Positions 23,430-34,991 of a stretch of 64,000 nucleotides of DNA are shown piece after piece. This DNA is from Spisula solida (Eukaryota > Mollusca > Bivalvia > Venerida > Mactridae): assembly GCA_947247005.1 (NCBI GenBank), contig OX365947.1, positions 7,111,030-7,175,029 on the forward strand. The letters are read 5' to 3'. Numbering within the stretch: position 1 is the stretch's first letter; each line of letters opens with the position of its first letter. Made by a program: the position numbers and the translations under genes. Under the pieces are notes generated by a model that was not told where the DNA came from, did not search any database, and saw only the letters and a list, made by a program, of their open reading frames with translations.

Positions 23430-24212
23430 ATGAACTCGCGACCACTGGGTTACCATCACAGCGCATAACCACTGTGCCACGGGACCGCCGAACTCGCGAC
23501 CAATGGGTCTACAGTACAACGAGTAACTACTGTGCCACCGGCCCGCCGAACTCTCGAACAATAGGTCACCAGTGCAGCGAGTCCCTATTGTGCCACCGTA
23601 CCTCCGAACTCGTGACCAATGGGTCACCAGTGCAGCGAGTCACTACTGTGCCATGGGGCCGCCGAACTTGTGACCAATTGGTCTACAGTACAGCGAGTAA
23701 CTACTGTGCCACCGGGCCGCCGAACTCTCGACCAATGGGTCACCAGTGCAGCGCGTCCCTATTGTGCCACCGTACCTCCGAACTCGTGACCAATGGGTCA
23801 CCAGTGCAGGGAGTCACTACTGTGCCACGGGGCCGCCGAACTTGTGACCAATGGGTCACTAGTACAGCGAGTCACTACTGTGCCATGGGGCCGCCGAACT
23901 TGTGACCAATGGGTCACCAGTACAGTGAGTCACTTATGTGCCACGGGGCCACCGAAATCGCGACCAATGGGTCACCAGTACAGTGAGTCACTTATGTGCC
24001 ATTGGACCACCGAACACGCGACCAATGGGTCACCAGTACGGCGTGTTAGGTAATTAAACGACTGCGCTACTGGTCTGCCGAACTCAAGACTGGGTAACAG
24101 GTATAACGCATTACCACCTTGCCACGGGATCGCCGAACTTGCGCCCAATATGTCACCAGTACGGCGTGTTAGGTACACGACTGCTCTACTGGTCTACCGA
24201 ACTCAAGGCCAC
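23430..24212 (-). repeat. 58-bp satellite of tRNA-like units, about 13-14 copies
   Basis: Unit starts recur at 23431, 23489, 23547, 23605, 23663 and so on, with period 58. The last units are slightly longer. On the minus strand each unit reads GGTGGCACAGTGGTTA (A-box-like), then about 25 bases, then GTGGTCGCGAGTTCG, the beginning of a B-box region, and at once the next unit. This is the head of a tRNA-derived SINE, cut inside the B box and tandemly repeated. No unit has a complete tRNA cloverleaf, so these are not tRNA genes. Confidence 0.9.
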
Positions 24213-24214
24213 AG

Positions 24215-24925
24215 AACAGCCGGTCCATGCGTGAGAACATGTCTTATATTGCGACATTAGATCATCATGTTTATTTATCTTATACATATAGACAGAAGTA
24301 ACTTATTCATAACATACTGAATAGGGTTAACCCATTCCGCTCTGTGGATCATATACTTCAAAGAGATATTCGGTGAACCTAAGCTGTCAGCTGGAACGGT
24401 TTAAGACTGCCTTTAACGTATACATTCATTCATGCACTAGGCTCGATAATCATTTTAACAACTCTAAATGATTCACCGCCAAGTTTAGGTAAAATCTCAA
24501 CAGCTGATTGCAGTGGAGTTGAGTAGACTTGTGTTATATTGCATGTCCTGTTTGGACAATGAATAATGTACAACTGTCGAGTATAAACAGATATAAACAT
24601 CCGAATAAATTACTTATAATGTTGATTTAGCGAGGATTTTATAAAAAGTGTTTCAAAATCTGTCATCGAAGTGGCAATTTATTGTACTAAATGTGACATA
24701 AAATCCGGATATAAATATACTGGTTTTATGTATATTGAATAGTCGCAGTAAAAAAGGGGGTTAAACCTGGCAGACGAATGATAAGGAACAAATCAAAGGT
24801 ACGATTGTGTTATTCATTACTTAACCGCAATTATTGTTGACATTATGTCTGTAACTGGTTGTTCGTGCACGTCTGAAGGTAGCCGAATGACTCATTATTG
24901 TATTGTGCACAAATCACAAGAAATG
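24215..24925. other. no gene seen
   Basis: AT-rich, with no recognised exon, RNA or repeat. Confidence 0.4.
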
Positions 24926-24928
24926 AAA

Positions 24929-25094
24929 CAGTGGAGTTCCGCTAATAATACCAGTCAAAAAGGTGGTCTAAATAGCGAACCGTCTTATTAGCGGACCTTT
25001 TTTGTTCTAAATTTAATACTTTGGGACCTCAAACTGGCAAAAATCTGCATGATTTCAAAATAATCAAAGTGGTCTTATTAGCGGAACTTTACTG
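24929..25094. mobile_element. MITE, family B (CAGTRRAGTTCCGC ends)
   Basis: The left end CAGTGGAGTTCCGCTAATAA is mirrored by the right end, which in reverse complement reads CAGTAAAGTTCCGCTAATAA. It is flanked by TA on the right. Length 166 bp with no frame. The ends resemble those of pogo/Tc1-type non-autonomous elements; the assignment is inference. Related ends occur at 26306 and 36907. Confidence 0.75.
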
Positions 25095-25756
25095 TACTAG
25101 TAATCAAAGATGATTACAGCCTAATTACGCGAATGATTGTAACAGAAATTCGAACAACCCAATTTAATGACCACCTCAATAAAAACACTGCCTCAATATT
25201 ATTCTTAAGTCCATGATTTATTCTCAATTCAGTAAGTATATATATATTCTTTATTTCTGTCTCATTTATGTACATGCATACACTTTACATACTATAAATA
25301 CAATTCCAATGAACATAACTATTCAACATTGAACTATAAGAGACATTTGGCTCTTAATATACCTATAAAGGCATCATAATAACTACAATATCAAGCATTA
25401 TTAACCGATTAGATATTTTCATAAGTATGCAAGTTTTCAATGGTTGTATGGATTGTCTTACTGTACTTCGAAGTAGGGTCGTACGGACGGACGGACGGTC
25501 GAACGAAACAAGTTACGAACGGGTCCGAAGCAGTTGGCCAATATTTCACATATAAATGTCGTGCGTAAAGGTGATATTTAATCCGCCTAGAAAGAAAATA
25601 ATACAGTAATATGTTTCTATAATCGGATAATAAGTCCGTTTTAGTGTTTGTAAATCAATCAATACTGTGTATACTTATTATTAACTATATTTGGAAACAA
25701 TATTATTGCAGGTTCTTTGTTCAATCAGAGAAATAGAGTCTTCTTAGTCTCTGGTT

Positions 25757-25929
25757 CAAAACATATACACTACAACCCCACCACAGCGGCCTTGTGTAGA
25801 GAAACAACCTCTTATAACAACACCTTCAAAATTTCCCTAAGGCGATATTTAGTATAACTTTTAACCACTGTGGAGCAACACACTCTAAGCAACGGCAAAT
25901 ATTTGCAGATTCTAAAGGGTACAATTAAA
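25757..25929. repeat. diverged TE remnant shared with 30.2 kb
   Basis: GAGCAACACACTCTAAGCAA and GGCAAATATTTGC near 25872-25905 match the string near 30222 (GAGCAACACACTTTGTGAGC...GCAAATATT). The common segment suggests two remnants of one interspersed repeat. Confidence 0.5.
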
Positions 25930-26306
25930 CAGCACAAAAAGACCTCCTTGATAATAAGACCACCTCAAAATTAAGACCGCACTTACCAAGTCCATGTTCA
26001 CTGTTTTTTTATCGTACTTTAAGTTCAATATTAAGACCATCTCAAAACCGATTTCAAGTTGGAATCTCAACTCAAATTGAGATTGTTTTCAAATCAAAGT
26101 CTAAATTTGTGATTAATCTTACGTTTGAGCTCTTTATGTAACAACCTCAGAATAATGTTTTCTGTTTTGTGATACCAATTCTGAGTCCATCCTCCTGTGA
26201 AAATGAACTCAAAGACAATATTTGAGATGAGATTTAGTTCAGATTGAAAGGATTCGGAAGATCGTTGCCTGTTCTCAAGGGTGGTCTCATTGTTATGGTT
26301 TTACTG
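25930..26306. mobile_element. MITE, family B relative
   Basis: The left end contains CAGCACAAAAAGACC with TAATAAGACCACC. The right end, in reverse complement, starts CAGTAAAACCATAACAATGA and continues GACCACC, then TA. The ends are only partly matched. The interior has imperfect inverted strings such as AATCTCAACTCAAATTGAGATT. Confidence 0.55.
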
Positions 26307-26309
26307 TAC

Positions 26310-27815
26310 ATTTGTGGTGTTTGTGAGATGTCACGACACTGTCATATGTCTAATAGGTTATAAACCACTAAATGCATACGCGACCCAAAATCGGATAGAC
26401 TCAAATAGTCCTTACAGAAACTTCTGTTTGCCTGGAAATGGTAATATGCCTTGACAAAATGGAACTAGAATAATCTTATTGAGTTAAAAGGCATTGTATA
26501 CATGTAGTTGAATGAGTGAATGTGTTTCATCTTGAATGTTTTGAGATTTTGGCATATTTGACAAAGCGAAAGTAGAGTAGGGTAAAACCCACATTGGATC
26601 GGTCCGCGCGTCTGTAACAATTTGTCTACCGCCTTTGACGAACAAAATCTTTCTTATAGTAAACATGACCCCCTATTTTTGGTCTTATTTTGTAGGTGCA
26701 ATATACTGCTTTTCAATGATATAGGTCTGTGTACTGGCCATATACTTTAACATGAAATTATCTGGGCTGACAATTGTCACTTTACATTGAGCTAAAGAAC
26801 AATTTTATTTAGTGGTTTGTCACCTAATAGTATGGGCTTCTAGCATGTCAAAGTTTGCTTCCAATCAACAAAGTTTCTGTTAATTATATGAATATGTGCC
26901 GTAATTGGTTTAACTTTGGAAAACACAAAGTGGTAACTGTTATTTTCAATGTTATGTTCGCTGAAAATGTCCATAACCCATTGAAAGCAATAATAAAGTC
27001 CATTTCTTTATGAATCCTACAAATGTAGTCGTGCGATTGCACGATTTGGTAGTTATCATTCATAATTACCTCCCTTTATGGTTAAGTATGCACGGAAGTC
27101 CATAGTGTGTCATTAAGGGTGAGTATATAAACTTTCCAGCAGTTGTGCCGTTTTGTCAAACACTCGGTGAAACCATAGAAAATACAGTTTTCGTTTCACT
27201 GGGTTGTTTGAAAATAAACAAACAAAAAATGTCAAGCTGCTGAAAAGATCCAGTAGTTCATGGAAAGCAAATTCTTTTCACCTTAGCGTGGCGTATAATT
27301 TTTAGAAATCGATGAAGAAATAAAATACTTATGACAATATTTGTGTTCTAACGTTTACAAAATTCTACTCGGAACTATAGTGAATGGAAATGACAACCAT
27401 TTCTGGAACTACTTAACTGCGGATTCACATTGTTGAGCCTAAAGGCGTTCAGATGGCATTAAGAAATATACGATGCTGACCTTGAGAGGCAAAGCCTCGC
27501 AAAATTCACTGTGTAATGAACTTGTAAATAAATAATTAATTTCCAGACCATTGCGCGTGATGGGTAATATTTATGTTTAATTAAATTATTGACGGAGGCT
27601 TTTTGATAATGACTGGTGTTGTGCATTATGCACATGTTACATGCATGTGACGACTTTAAAAAAAGTAATATAGACACACGGTAGGTAATAAGGGTGGTGA
27701 CTGGTATATAATCATGACGTCATATTACATGGTGGATGAGCTGAACGAGTGTCATGATGTCTGGTATACAGTCTGTAATCATACAATTATAACACATCAA
27801 CAAGTGAATTGGTTA
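26310..27815. other. no gene seen
   Basis: About 1.5 kb with no recognisable exon or repeat. Short minus-strand frames at 26484 and 27459 are unsupported. Confidence 0.4.
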
Positions 27816-27820
27816 TAATA

Positions 27821-28231
27821 CAGTACCCACCAAAAATAAGTACACAAATGATATTTCCCCATTTACTTGTCTGTAATAACCCTATTTGTAAAACAGTGAA
27901 ACAACAATATTTTTGAAGAAAAGGGAATACTTTTGTTTATTAAATGTAAAGACCATACATTAATTGGTACCCTAGGTGCAAAATATAAAGTTTCTTTGTC
28001 CCGCTTGAATGGTACCTTAGTAAGATGGAAAAATCAGCATTTTTTTATTACATGGGTATTTAAATTCAGAACATCTTTATCTTTATTTCTTTGTCTTTTT
28101 TTACTCATATAGTAACTCTAGTTTCAGAAATAGGTATAAGTGTGACCGGCTGACAAAAGGATATTGAATAATTTAACCAAATTAAATTTAGCAACAATTG
28201 TTTACTGTATACTTATTTTTGGTGGGCACTG
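27821..28231. mobile_element. Tc1/mariner-type MITE with 23-bp TIRs
   Basis: The left end CAGTACCCACCAAAAATAAG and the right end (reverse complement) CAGTGCCCACCAAAAATAAG differ by one base over 23. Both are flanked by TA (27819-27820, 28232-28233). The 411-bp AT-rich interior has no transposase frame. TA target and CAGT start fit Tc1/mariner non-autonomous derivatives. It would need an autonomous partner elsewhere. Confidence 0.87.
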
Positions 28232-28394
28232 TATATAATATATACCCATCAACGTGTAAAACGATTGAATAATGAATTATAACCACTTATGGCTCCATAT
28301 TATAGCAAACAGTTTGCTATAAATCTACTTCAAAATTCCCGTCGTGAACTTGTTAAATAAATAAATACATTAAAAGTGTTTATTTGTTGAACTA

Positions 28395-28592
28395 TAAAGT
28401 AATACATTTTCGCGAATATTTAATGTTGTGGATTTTGTGAAATGTTGATTTGGTGGTTTCTTAAATTCTTGAAATCCAAATATTGAACAGAATATCTCTT
28501 AATACGTATTTATTAGGTCAGTTATTCGAGGTGATTTAATTTCGCAACCTGCTTCATCCGCGAAATCAACGAAAATTAATCCACCTCACATA
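28395..28592. mobile_element. palindromic MITE, family A, copy 3
   Basis: It contains ACATTTTCGCGAATATTTAA on the left and CCGCGAAATCAACGAAAATT on the right, plus TTGGTGGTTTCTTAAATTC inside. These are the same landmarks as the copy at 31049, in the same orientation. Confidence 0.7.
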
Positions 28593-28599
28593 TAATAAT

Positions 28600-30195
28600 C
28601 AACTGTTACTGTAGGCTACAGGCACCCACATTTGAAAGATCAGTCAGTTGGGTTATCTGACTTCTATACGTTCTCTGAGTACATTTATTTGGGACTCCTA
28701 TTTTTTCATGCCAGGCACCTGACATATTATGTGGGTACATGGAAACCATTTTGACTAACTGGTGGAACACCAACTGGGTACATCAAAGCGGACGCCTTCC
28801 GGAGTCAAACACTCCACATTGACCTTCCTCTCCTTAAGTGAATGTCTCATAACCACACGCCCATAGGCGACTACGGACATTACTTCTTGTGTGCTTTCTT
28901 TCTGGGCTTATCAGCACTGTTCACAATTATGCATTGTTCAACTCGTGGTATAGCCCCTATCGTCATTGGCAAGCCTCGAATCTATGTCCTCAGATCCACA
29001 AGTTTGGTGCTCTAATAGGTCGCAATGCCGCATCAAACAAACAAACTCTCAGGCTGTTATATCTAAAACAGTCAACAATGCAATGTTGAAAACAGACGAA
29101 CACGTCATGTACATACGAGGGCCTTGTATATTTAAACAAATTAGACAATACGTGTTTATAATACATGGATTGTCTGATTTACCTAACCATAAATTCATAA
29201 TTCAGACATGTGTGAAATAGACAAACCCTGTACTTGGACAATGTCCAACTTCATACATTACCATTTAAACACTAGCTTTAACAGTTAATTGTCTTGCTTA
29301 TCAGTATATTGATTGACGGGGTGATATGGGTCTTAACTTTGAACAAGACATTTCAATTGATCAACGTATTGGCTAAAAGCATTTCATATAAAAATAACCG
29401 AGTTTCCAAGTTACATATTTATGAATGTTATTATAACAAGATTCCGATTTGTCCAGGATGATACGAAATAAATAACGTTAGAATTTAAACACAAATCCGA
29501 AAAATATGCACCCGCCGAATTAGAATCCGCAGAAAATAAAATCGCTGATTAGGTATAAATGGGTTCTGAAGAAAACAGTCGCTCCATGTTGAATGTTAAT
29601 GAACAACCTTCACAAAGTGACCTCCCCTTGAACGACCACCTCTCCTCAACAATAAATAGTACCACTGTTTTCACTAATTTTAACGTCTCTCGTACAACGC
29701 GTTTTTATACAGTATATTTGAAAATTCTTATGTGCCCTGATACTGTCACAATACTGCGATACATTATTTATACTGCGATTTATTGCAATACTGTGAAAAT
29801 GGCTCGATATTCTGCGGTAAAATTGCGATTATTTGCGATACGATATTCCCAACAGTACCTACCATTAGCTACTAAATCGCTTGCACTTTAAAAACAATTG
29901 TGATTACTATTAACATAAAGTACAAACAGTATATTAACTCCTAAAGTATATTTTATTAAAAACCAATTAAGCTGAACTGATGCGTGCATCATATTGATCT
30001 ATGTTGGTGACAAACTGATTAACCGTCTGAGGAAATTCATCACCTGCTGATTGTAATGATGAATGACTGTCTAGTGTCTATACACAAACCATGAGTAATA
30101 TGCTTATCTGTGTTCACTATGACTCACTGTGGTCATATCATTTTAATATTTTTTAGAGATTTATATTCCCTCAATCAGAAGAATCTTCTTTGATT
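28600..30195. other. no gene seen
   Basis: No supported exon. The open frame at 29559-29891 is short and unlike any family I recognise. AT-rich intergenic sequence. Confidence 0.4.
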
Positions 30196-30203
30196 ATATA
30201 TTT

Positions 30204-30377
30204 TATACAGTACAACCTCTGTAGAGCAACACACTTTGTGAGCTGCAAATATTGGCCATTGTACAGAGACTGTTGTTCTACAGAGGTTAAATTTATAGTA
30301 ATGTCATATCGGAGAAATGTTTAAGGTGTTTATCATAGAGATGTTTCTCTACAGAGGAACGCTGTAGAGAGATTGCA
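30204..30377. mobile_element. TE remnant with repeated CTCTRTAGAG strings
   Basis: It opens TACAGTACAACCTCTGTAGAG and has mirrored strings TTCTACAGAGGTT (near 30274) and TCTCTACAGAGGAAC (near 30347). This indicates a decayed inverted-repeat element. It shares GAGCAACACACT with the remnant at 25757. It ends where the tetranucleotide microsatellite begins. Confidence 0.6.
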
Positions 30378-30380
30378 CCA

Positions 30381-30547
30381 TTGTTCGTTCGTTCGTTCGT
30401 TCGTTCGTGCGTTCGTTCGTTCGTTCGTTCGTTCGTTCGTTCGTTCGTTCGTTCGTTCGTTCGTGCGTGCGTGCGTGCGTGCGTGCGTGAGTGCGTTCGT
30501 TCGTTCGTTCGTTCGTTCGTTCGTTCGTTCGTTCGTTCGTTCGTTCG

Positions 30548-30587
<40 letters not shown>

Positions 30588-30845
30588 TTCGTGCGTTCGT
30601 TCGTTCGTTCGTTCGTTCGTTCGTTCGTTCGTGCGTGCGTGCGTGCGTTCGTGCGTTCGTTCGTTCGTTCGTTCGTGCGTGCGTGCGTGCGTGCGTTCGT
30701 TCGTTCGTTCGTGCGTGCGTTCGTGCGTGCGTGCGTTCGTTCGTGCGTGCGTGCGTGCGTGCCTGCGTGCCTGCGTGCCTGCGTGCCTGCGTGCCTGCGT
30801 GCCTGCGTGCCTGCGTGCGTGCGTTCGTTCGTGCGTTCGTTCGTT
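30381..30845. repeat. tetranucleotide microsatellite (TTCG/TGCG)n
   Basis: About 116 units of 4 bp alternate in blocks of TTCG and TGCG. A right-hand block of TGCC TGCG (period 8) runs from 30760 to 30815. It is very CpG-rich in an AT-rich region. Open frames (RSFV, ERTN types) on both strands are by-products of the period. Confidence 0.97.
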
Positions 30846-31048
30846 TTATGCAATATTTAGTCTTACCCAGTTGTCAAGGAATTTAAAAACCATCAAGCAG
30901 TATATGCCTACTTGCCCATCTGCAAGAAACTGACTAATTAATTTATACCGGCCTAATTAGGGTGCACATGCATTCTTTTAAACACTTTTATTTTATTGGT
31001 AAACAACAACAGATATACATCTTCATTAAATTATATTTATACGAGCAG

Positions 31049-31266
31049 TACTGTAAAATCATTAATTTTCGCGGGTATTAAATAACGCGGGTTAAGGTAA
31101 AATTGTAATTTTGGTGGCTTCTTAAATTCGTGGATGTAAAATAATGAAAACAAAATCTATTATTACGCTTGAAGTGATTTATTCGAGGGGATTTTAATTT
31201 CACGATCTAGTTCATCCGCGAAATCAACGAAAATTAATCCAACGCGAATATCAATAACTTTACAGC
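31049..31266. mobile_element. palindromic MITE, family A, best copy
   Basis: It opens TACTGTAAAATCATTAATTT and TTCGCGGGTATTAAATAACG. It closes CCGCGAAATCAACGAAAATT then AATATCAATAACTTTACAG. Ends and internal motifs are reverse-complementary over about 40 bp. No open frame. Copies at 14953, 19543 and 28395 are related. Confidence 0.78.
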
Positions 31267-31269
31267 ACA

Positions 31270-32900
31270 TGTATTCTCTATTTTGCCATTAGTGTTCTAT
31301 CATAAACAAAGCACATTTAACCGGTTCAAGTAACAGACCATAAAGTTTCATCATTTCTGATGAATTTTAATGTCGTTTGAAACCACACAAAGTGTGTTTG
31401 TTTTCTTTTGTATTAATTTGATTTCGGTGGTTTTCAAAAATCCGCTGATTTCGAACCGTTTGGAGTTTCAGTGACGTCATCACGACTGCTACAGCAGACG
31501 ACATTTCACTTAAACTTAAATTTTCCCTAAAATTGTATAACGAGTAACCATAAATATGCTTTGTAATTTATGGCCTACTATGATAGGATGTTAATTTCAT
31601 GCAGGCTCATGATCAATTATGTTTCTAAATAAGTACTAATATAACTTCCTAATTTTATCTAAGAAAAGATAACCATCCATTTAGAAATCACGGTTTGTGC
31701 ACTTAACTGAATCTTAACAGCTCGTCTGGATTTTAAGGTTATCGGTCTCGAATATCTTGAACACCCCCTCAGTGTACATGCTTATGTTTTCTAAAAACGT
31801 CAATTCTCTTATCAGCCAAACTGAAATTTATTCCGATAATGATTTGTATGTTTGTAAACATTATAACATGGCTAACTGGACAGTAAAACCCTTGTATAGT
31901 TATACATATTTATTCATGTTTGTTTAGTTTGTGGTCAGCTTGTATAAATAAAGGCTGGGCCACCTGTCTGACCTTACACGAAGTTCACCTAATTTTTACA
32001 TCCGACAGTCTGGGTGTCACTCTGGCTGTTTCAGGTCTAGCACCTCTACCCACCCGTCCGTATGAGTATGTCCGTCTGTTTGCACGCCAACACATATACG
32101 CGTTATCAAATTGACCCATTTGTTCGTATGTCTATTTATTGACCCGCCAATAAATCGATTCATCAATCTGCAAGACCATCGGTTTGCCCGACAACAAATC
32201 AAGTGATCCCGCCAACACATTTTCTATTTCCTCCCTATGTCTGTCAGCCAAGTTCGTTCGCCGACAAATCCATTCATCCCTCTATTGGTCTGTCTGTTTG
32301 GCCACCATGCTTCGATCAGAATCTGTCAACAGTACCGTACATGCAAGATAACCACGTGTCTTGTTACCCATATTTTACCCTAACAATTCAATTCTTCTCC
32401 ACCTATTGTATGGTATAAGGTCACCAAGCACACTATATGTTTATTCAATTAAAAACTTTCTTTTCACAAGAATAAAGTTGATTTAGAGTAACAAATGTTT
32501 AAACATTGCAATGTTTACAATAGTTAATGTCAATAGGTTTACTTATATTGTGTAAAAACATGAAAGTAAAGCAGTAAAGTTTGTAAATATGCTCGTAAAT
32601 CGGTTAACATTTTATACAAGTTATTGTTTGTGTATTTATTTAGATATGTGTTTACATGCATGCAATCGTAGCCGAATCACTACTGCAACTATTTTTTTCT
32701 CTTTTAAGTGGTCATATATACTGTCCAATCAAACCAATTACTATTTCGACAACTTCCCATCCGAAAACATGAATCATCCGAAATCAATCTGATGCCGATT
32801 TTGTTACTATTTATAGTAACCTACGTTAGTTCCGAAACTTTCTCTCTGAATACATGGCATCATCCTAAAATAAATAGCAGGTCATGAACCCCGCTTCGAG
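31270..32900. other. no gene seen
   Basis: About 1.6 kb. Around 31990-32300 loosely repeated CCGTCCGT/GTCTGT and 'CCGCCAACACAT' strings suggest an old degenerate tandem repeat. Nothing coding was recognised. Confidence 0.4.
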
Positions 32901-32904
32901 ATCT

Positions 32905-32976
32905 ATTGAAGATTGCCATTTAATTTAATTGTCAAATGAGTTTCCTCGTAAAATAAAGTCTTTATTATTATTATTA
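32905..32976 (+). mobile_element. 5'-truncated LINE 3' end
   Basis: GATTGCCATTTAATTTAATT then GTCAAATGAGTTTCCTCG and AATAAAGTC with a TTA tail match, base for base with few changes, the 3' terminus of the LINE fragment at 12104-13190. This copy is under 80 bp. Confidence 0.8.
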
Positions 32977-33160
32977 AAGCTTAGTGGTAGAATATCTGCA
33001 TCGATTGCTGGTGCCCTAGTTTCGACAGAGAGACGAAATCTAAATCGTCCCTGAAATTAAAATTGCCTCGCTAGATGATAAGCGTAAAAAAGAAAGCTGG
33101 TTTGTCTCTCCCGCACCCTCGTTGCGATCGACAATCGAACTAAAATAAATTCGCAGTTCA
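32977..33160 (+). mobile_element. diverged tRNA-derived SINE
   Basis: AAGCTTAGTGGTAGAATATC (A-box-like) followed by CTAGTTTCGACAG (weak B box), then about 130 bp containing GCGTAAAAAAG and ending AATCGAACTAAAATAAATTC. The layout mirrors the SINE at 3192, with an AATCGACCTTAAATAAAC-like end, but identity is low. It starts immediately after the LINE tail. Confidence 0.6.
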
Positions 33161-33164
33161 CACT

Positions 33165-34285
33165 TAGGACACATGATTATATTTAATTAGCTGTAACTAC
33201 GTATATGTATGTTGATTAAAAAAATTTAGGCTGCTTTAGACATGTTGCTCATGTCAGACACCAGTAACAAAGTTTTGATGAATCTTGATGTCGGTAAAAT
33301 CTTCCGTTCTTCTCCATTTTTATCTAATTTATCAACTAGATAAAACATGTTTAATATTTATATAACGACATATTCTTGTAACTTAGGTAGTGATGAAACT
33401 TTAATCGACACTTCACTCTGTGTTATCACCAGTAGTATTTTATATAGCCGGATTTCACACAGATATCAGCTTTAAAGGGGATGCGTCGGTATCTTTACAA
33501 ACTATTTTGCCCTTTTTAGCATCGTGATTTGTTTTATGGTCATTGCTAATACAAATAACTATATATTTATATTAATATAAATTCACAATTAAAGAACATG
33601 TTTAGTAATATTTTGTTCTTCTGCATTTCTTACTACATGTATGTTATCCGGGTCAAATTGCCACTATATGGCTTATTCCATTTTTTATTGAAAATTTACC
33701 AAAGAAACCCTCCAAAAGATTTGAGAACGTAGTTTCCGTATCAAAATATTCAGTGCATGCCATACAGTTTGTTCTGTTAACGGAAAAGGATCATTTGGCA
33801 ATAATTGTAAGGGACCCGGACAACGGATACCTTGCTGCACTAAAAGTTACCCTTGTGACCCCTATTGTGACCCTTATACTCAGTAAATAGAATATCTATT
33901 GTTGATTCTTACTGTTTGTCTGATTCTATAATAGTATCCCACGTTATTTACACATTGATCCTATCATTGGTGTCCCACATTCCCTCGTTTACAGGCAAAT
34001 TTACTGATTTCTTCTACCTTATCAGTCAGCTCTAATACACTAGACCTCCGTTTATTTATTCGCCGCAAACATGAAGCTTACAACTACTTCCATATATGTC
34101 TGTGTGTCTTACGTGTTGATAAAAAATACATAAGGTATATATCCGTACTGGAGATAAGTTTAAAGTTAGCATTTTGCACGCACGCCTCTGATATGCAGTC
34201 TCAGATTTTGTGTTCTTAAACCATTCTTATACTGGTCGTTATTATATAAGGTATTATTGAGGAAACGTTAAAAGTGAAATGTAAT
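33165..34285. other. no gene seen
   Basis: AT-rich. The string TTTAAAGGGGATGCG at 33473 resembles the edge of the TTAA-flanked element at 45938 but has no partner end. Confidence 0.4.
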
Positions 34286-34287
34286 GG

Positions 34288-34450
34288 AACTCATCATTCT
34301 AATTTTGTGGTAAGATCATTTGTTTTATTAACTATTAAATGTTCATAACGTATGATTCATGTTTGTTTTGAACTCATTCTAATTATGTGGTAAGATCATT
34401 TGTTTTATTAACTATTGAAATGTTAATTTAAAACATATGATTCATATAAT
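34288..34450. repeat. two-copy tandem duplication of about 85 bp
   Basis: TGTGGTAAGATCATTTGTTT and ATGATTCAT recur about 78-85 bases apart, with a few substitutions. A simple local duplication. Confidence 0.8.
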
Positions 34451-34784
34451 AAATTGGTAGTTTTGTGGTGTTTTGTTACACATTTATTAAATGTTATAGA
34501 TATACATATCGGCTTGTCTGTCATACATATTAGTTTGGTCATTAATATTGTCTAAATATATTGAGGTTTTATAAAGAGCGAGTTGACAGTGTTACGGTAT
34601 TTTTTTTACTTCTTGTTGACAGATCTTTAATTGCGTTCTTAGTAAAAGATTACGCCATATACTACGTGGTATGTCCACATTGGTCGATATATATGGTCAT
34701 GTAAAGTATGATTTGAATTCTGAGTATGTATTATCGTTGAGGTTATCTTATAATTGAGATGGTCATGTCATTAAGGTTGTCCAT

Positions 34785-34990
34785 ATTTGAGTATTTGGAC
34801 TTTCAACTTTTTGGCAGCTGCAACTTGGACTTTCAGCAGTTTAGTTCATTTTCTCGCTCAGTTGTGTGTTGGGCATTGTGTCGTGTACTTGTGGTATGTA
34901 TGTGTGTTGTTTTTATGTTTTCTGTGTTCGGCTGTTTAAGTTGAGTGCTGTCTTTCCTGTCCTATTTTCTATTATCTTTGTTACTTTACA
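34785..34990 (+). repeat. interspersed repeat C, copy 1
   Basis: Landmarks: CTTGGACTTTCAGCAGTTTA, CTCAGTTGTGTGTTGGGCAT, TTTTCTGTGTTCGGCTGTTT, CTTTCCTGTCC. The same landmarks occur in order at 38100-38272 (+) and, reverse-complemented, at 41945-42180 (-). It is an unclassified dispersed repeat. The short frames across it are not conserved between copies. Confidence 0.75.
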
Positions 34991-34991
34991 T

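Noticed and set aside
23417..24053. A 162-residue frame rich in CATGPPN
   Set aside because: It is a translation of the 58-bp tRNA-like satellite. The unit drifts between frames and has no gene signals.
30293..30933. Frames with SFVR or ERTN repeats
   Set aside because: By-products of the TTCG/TGCG microsatellite on both strands.
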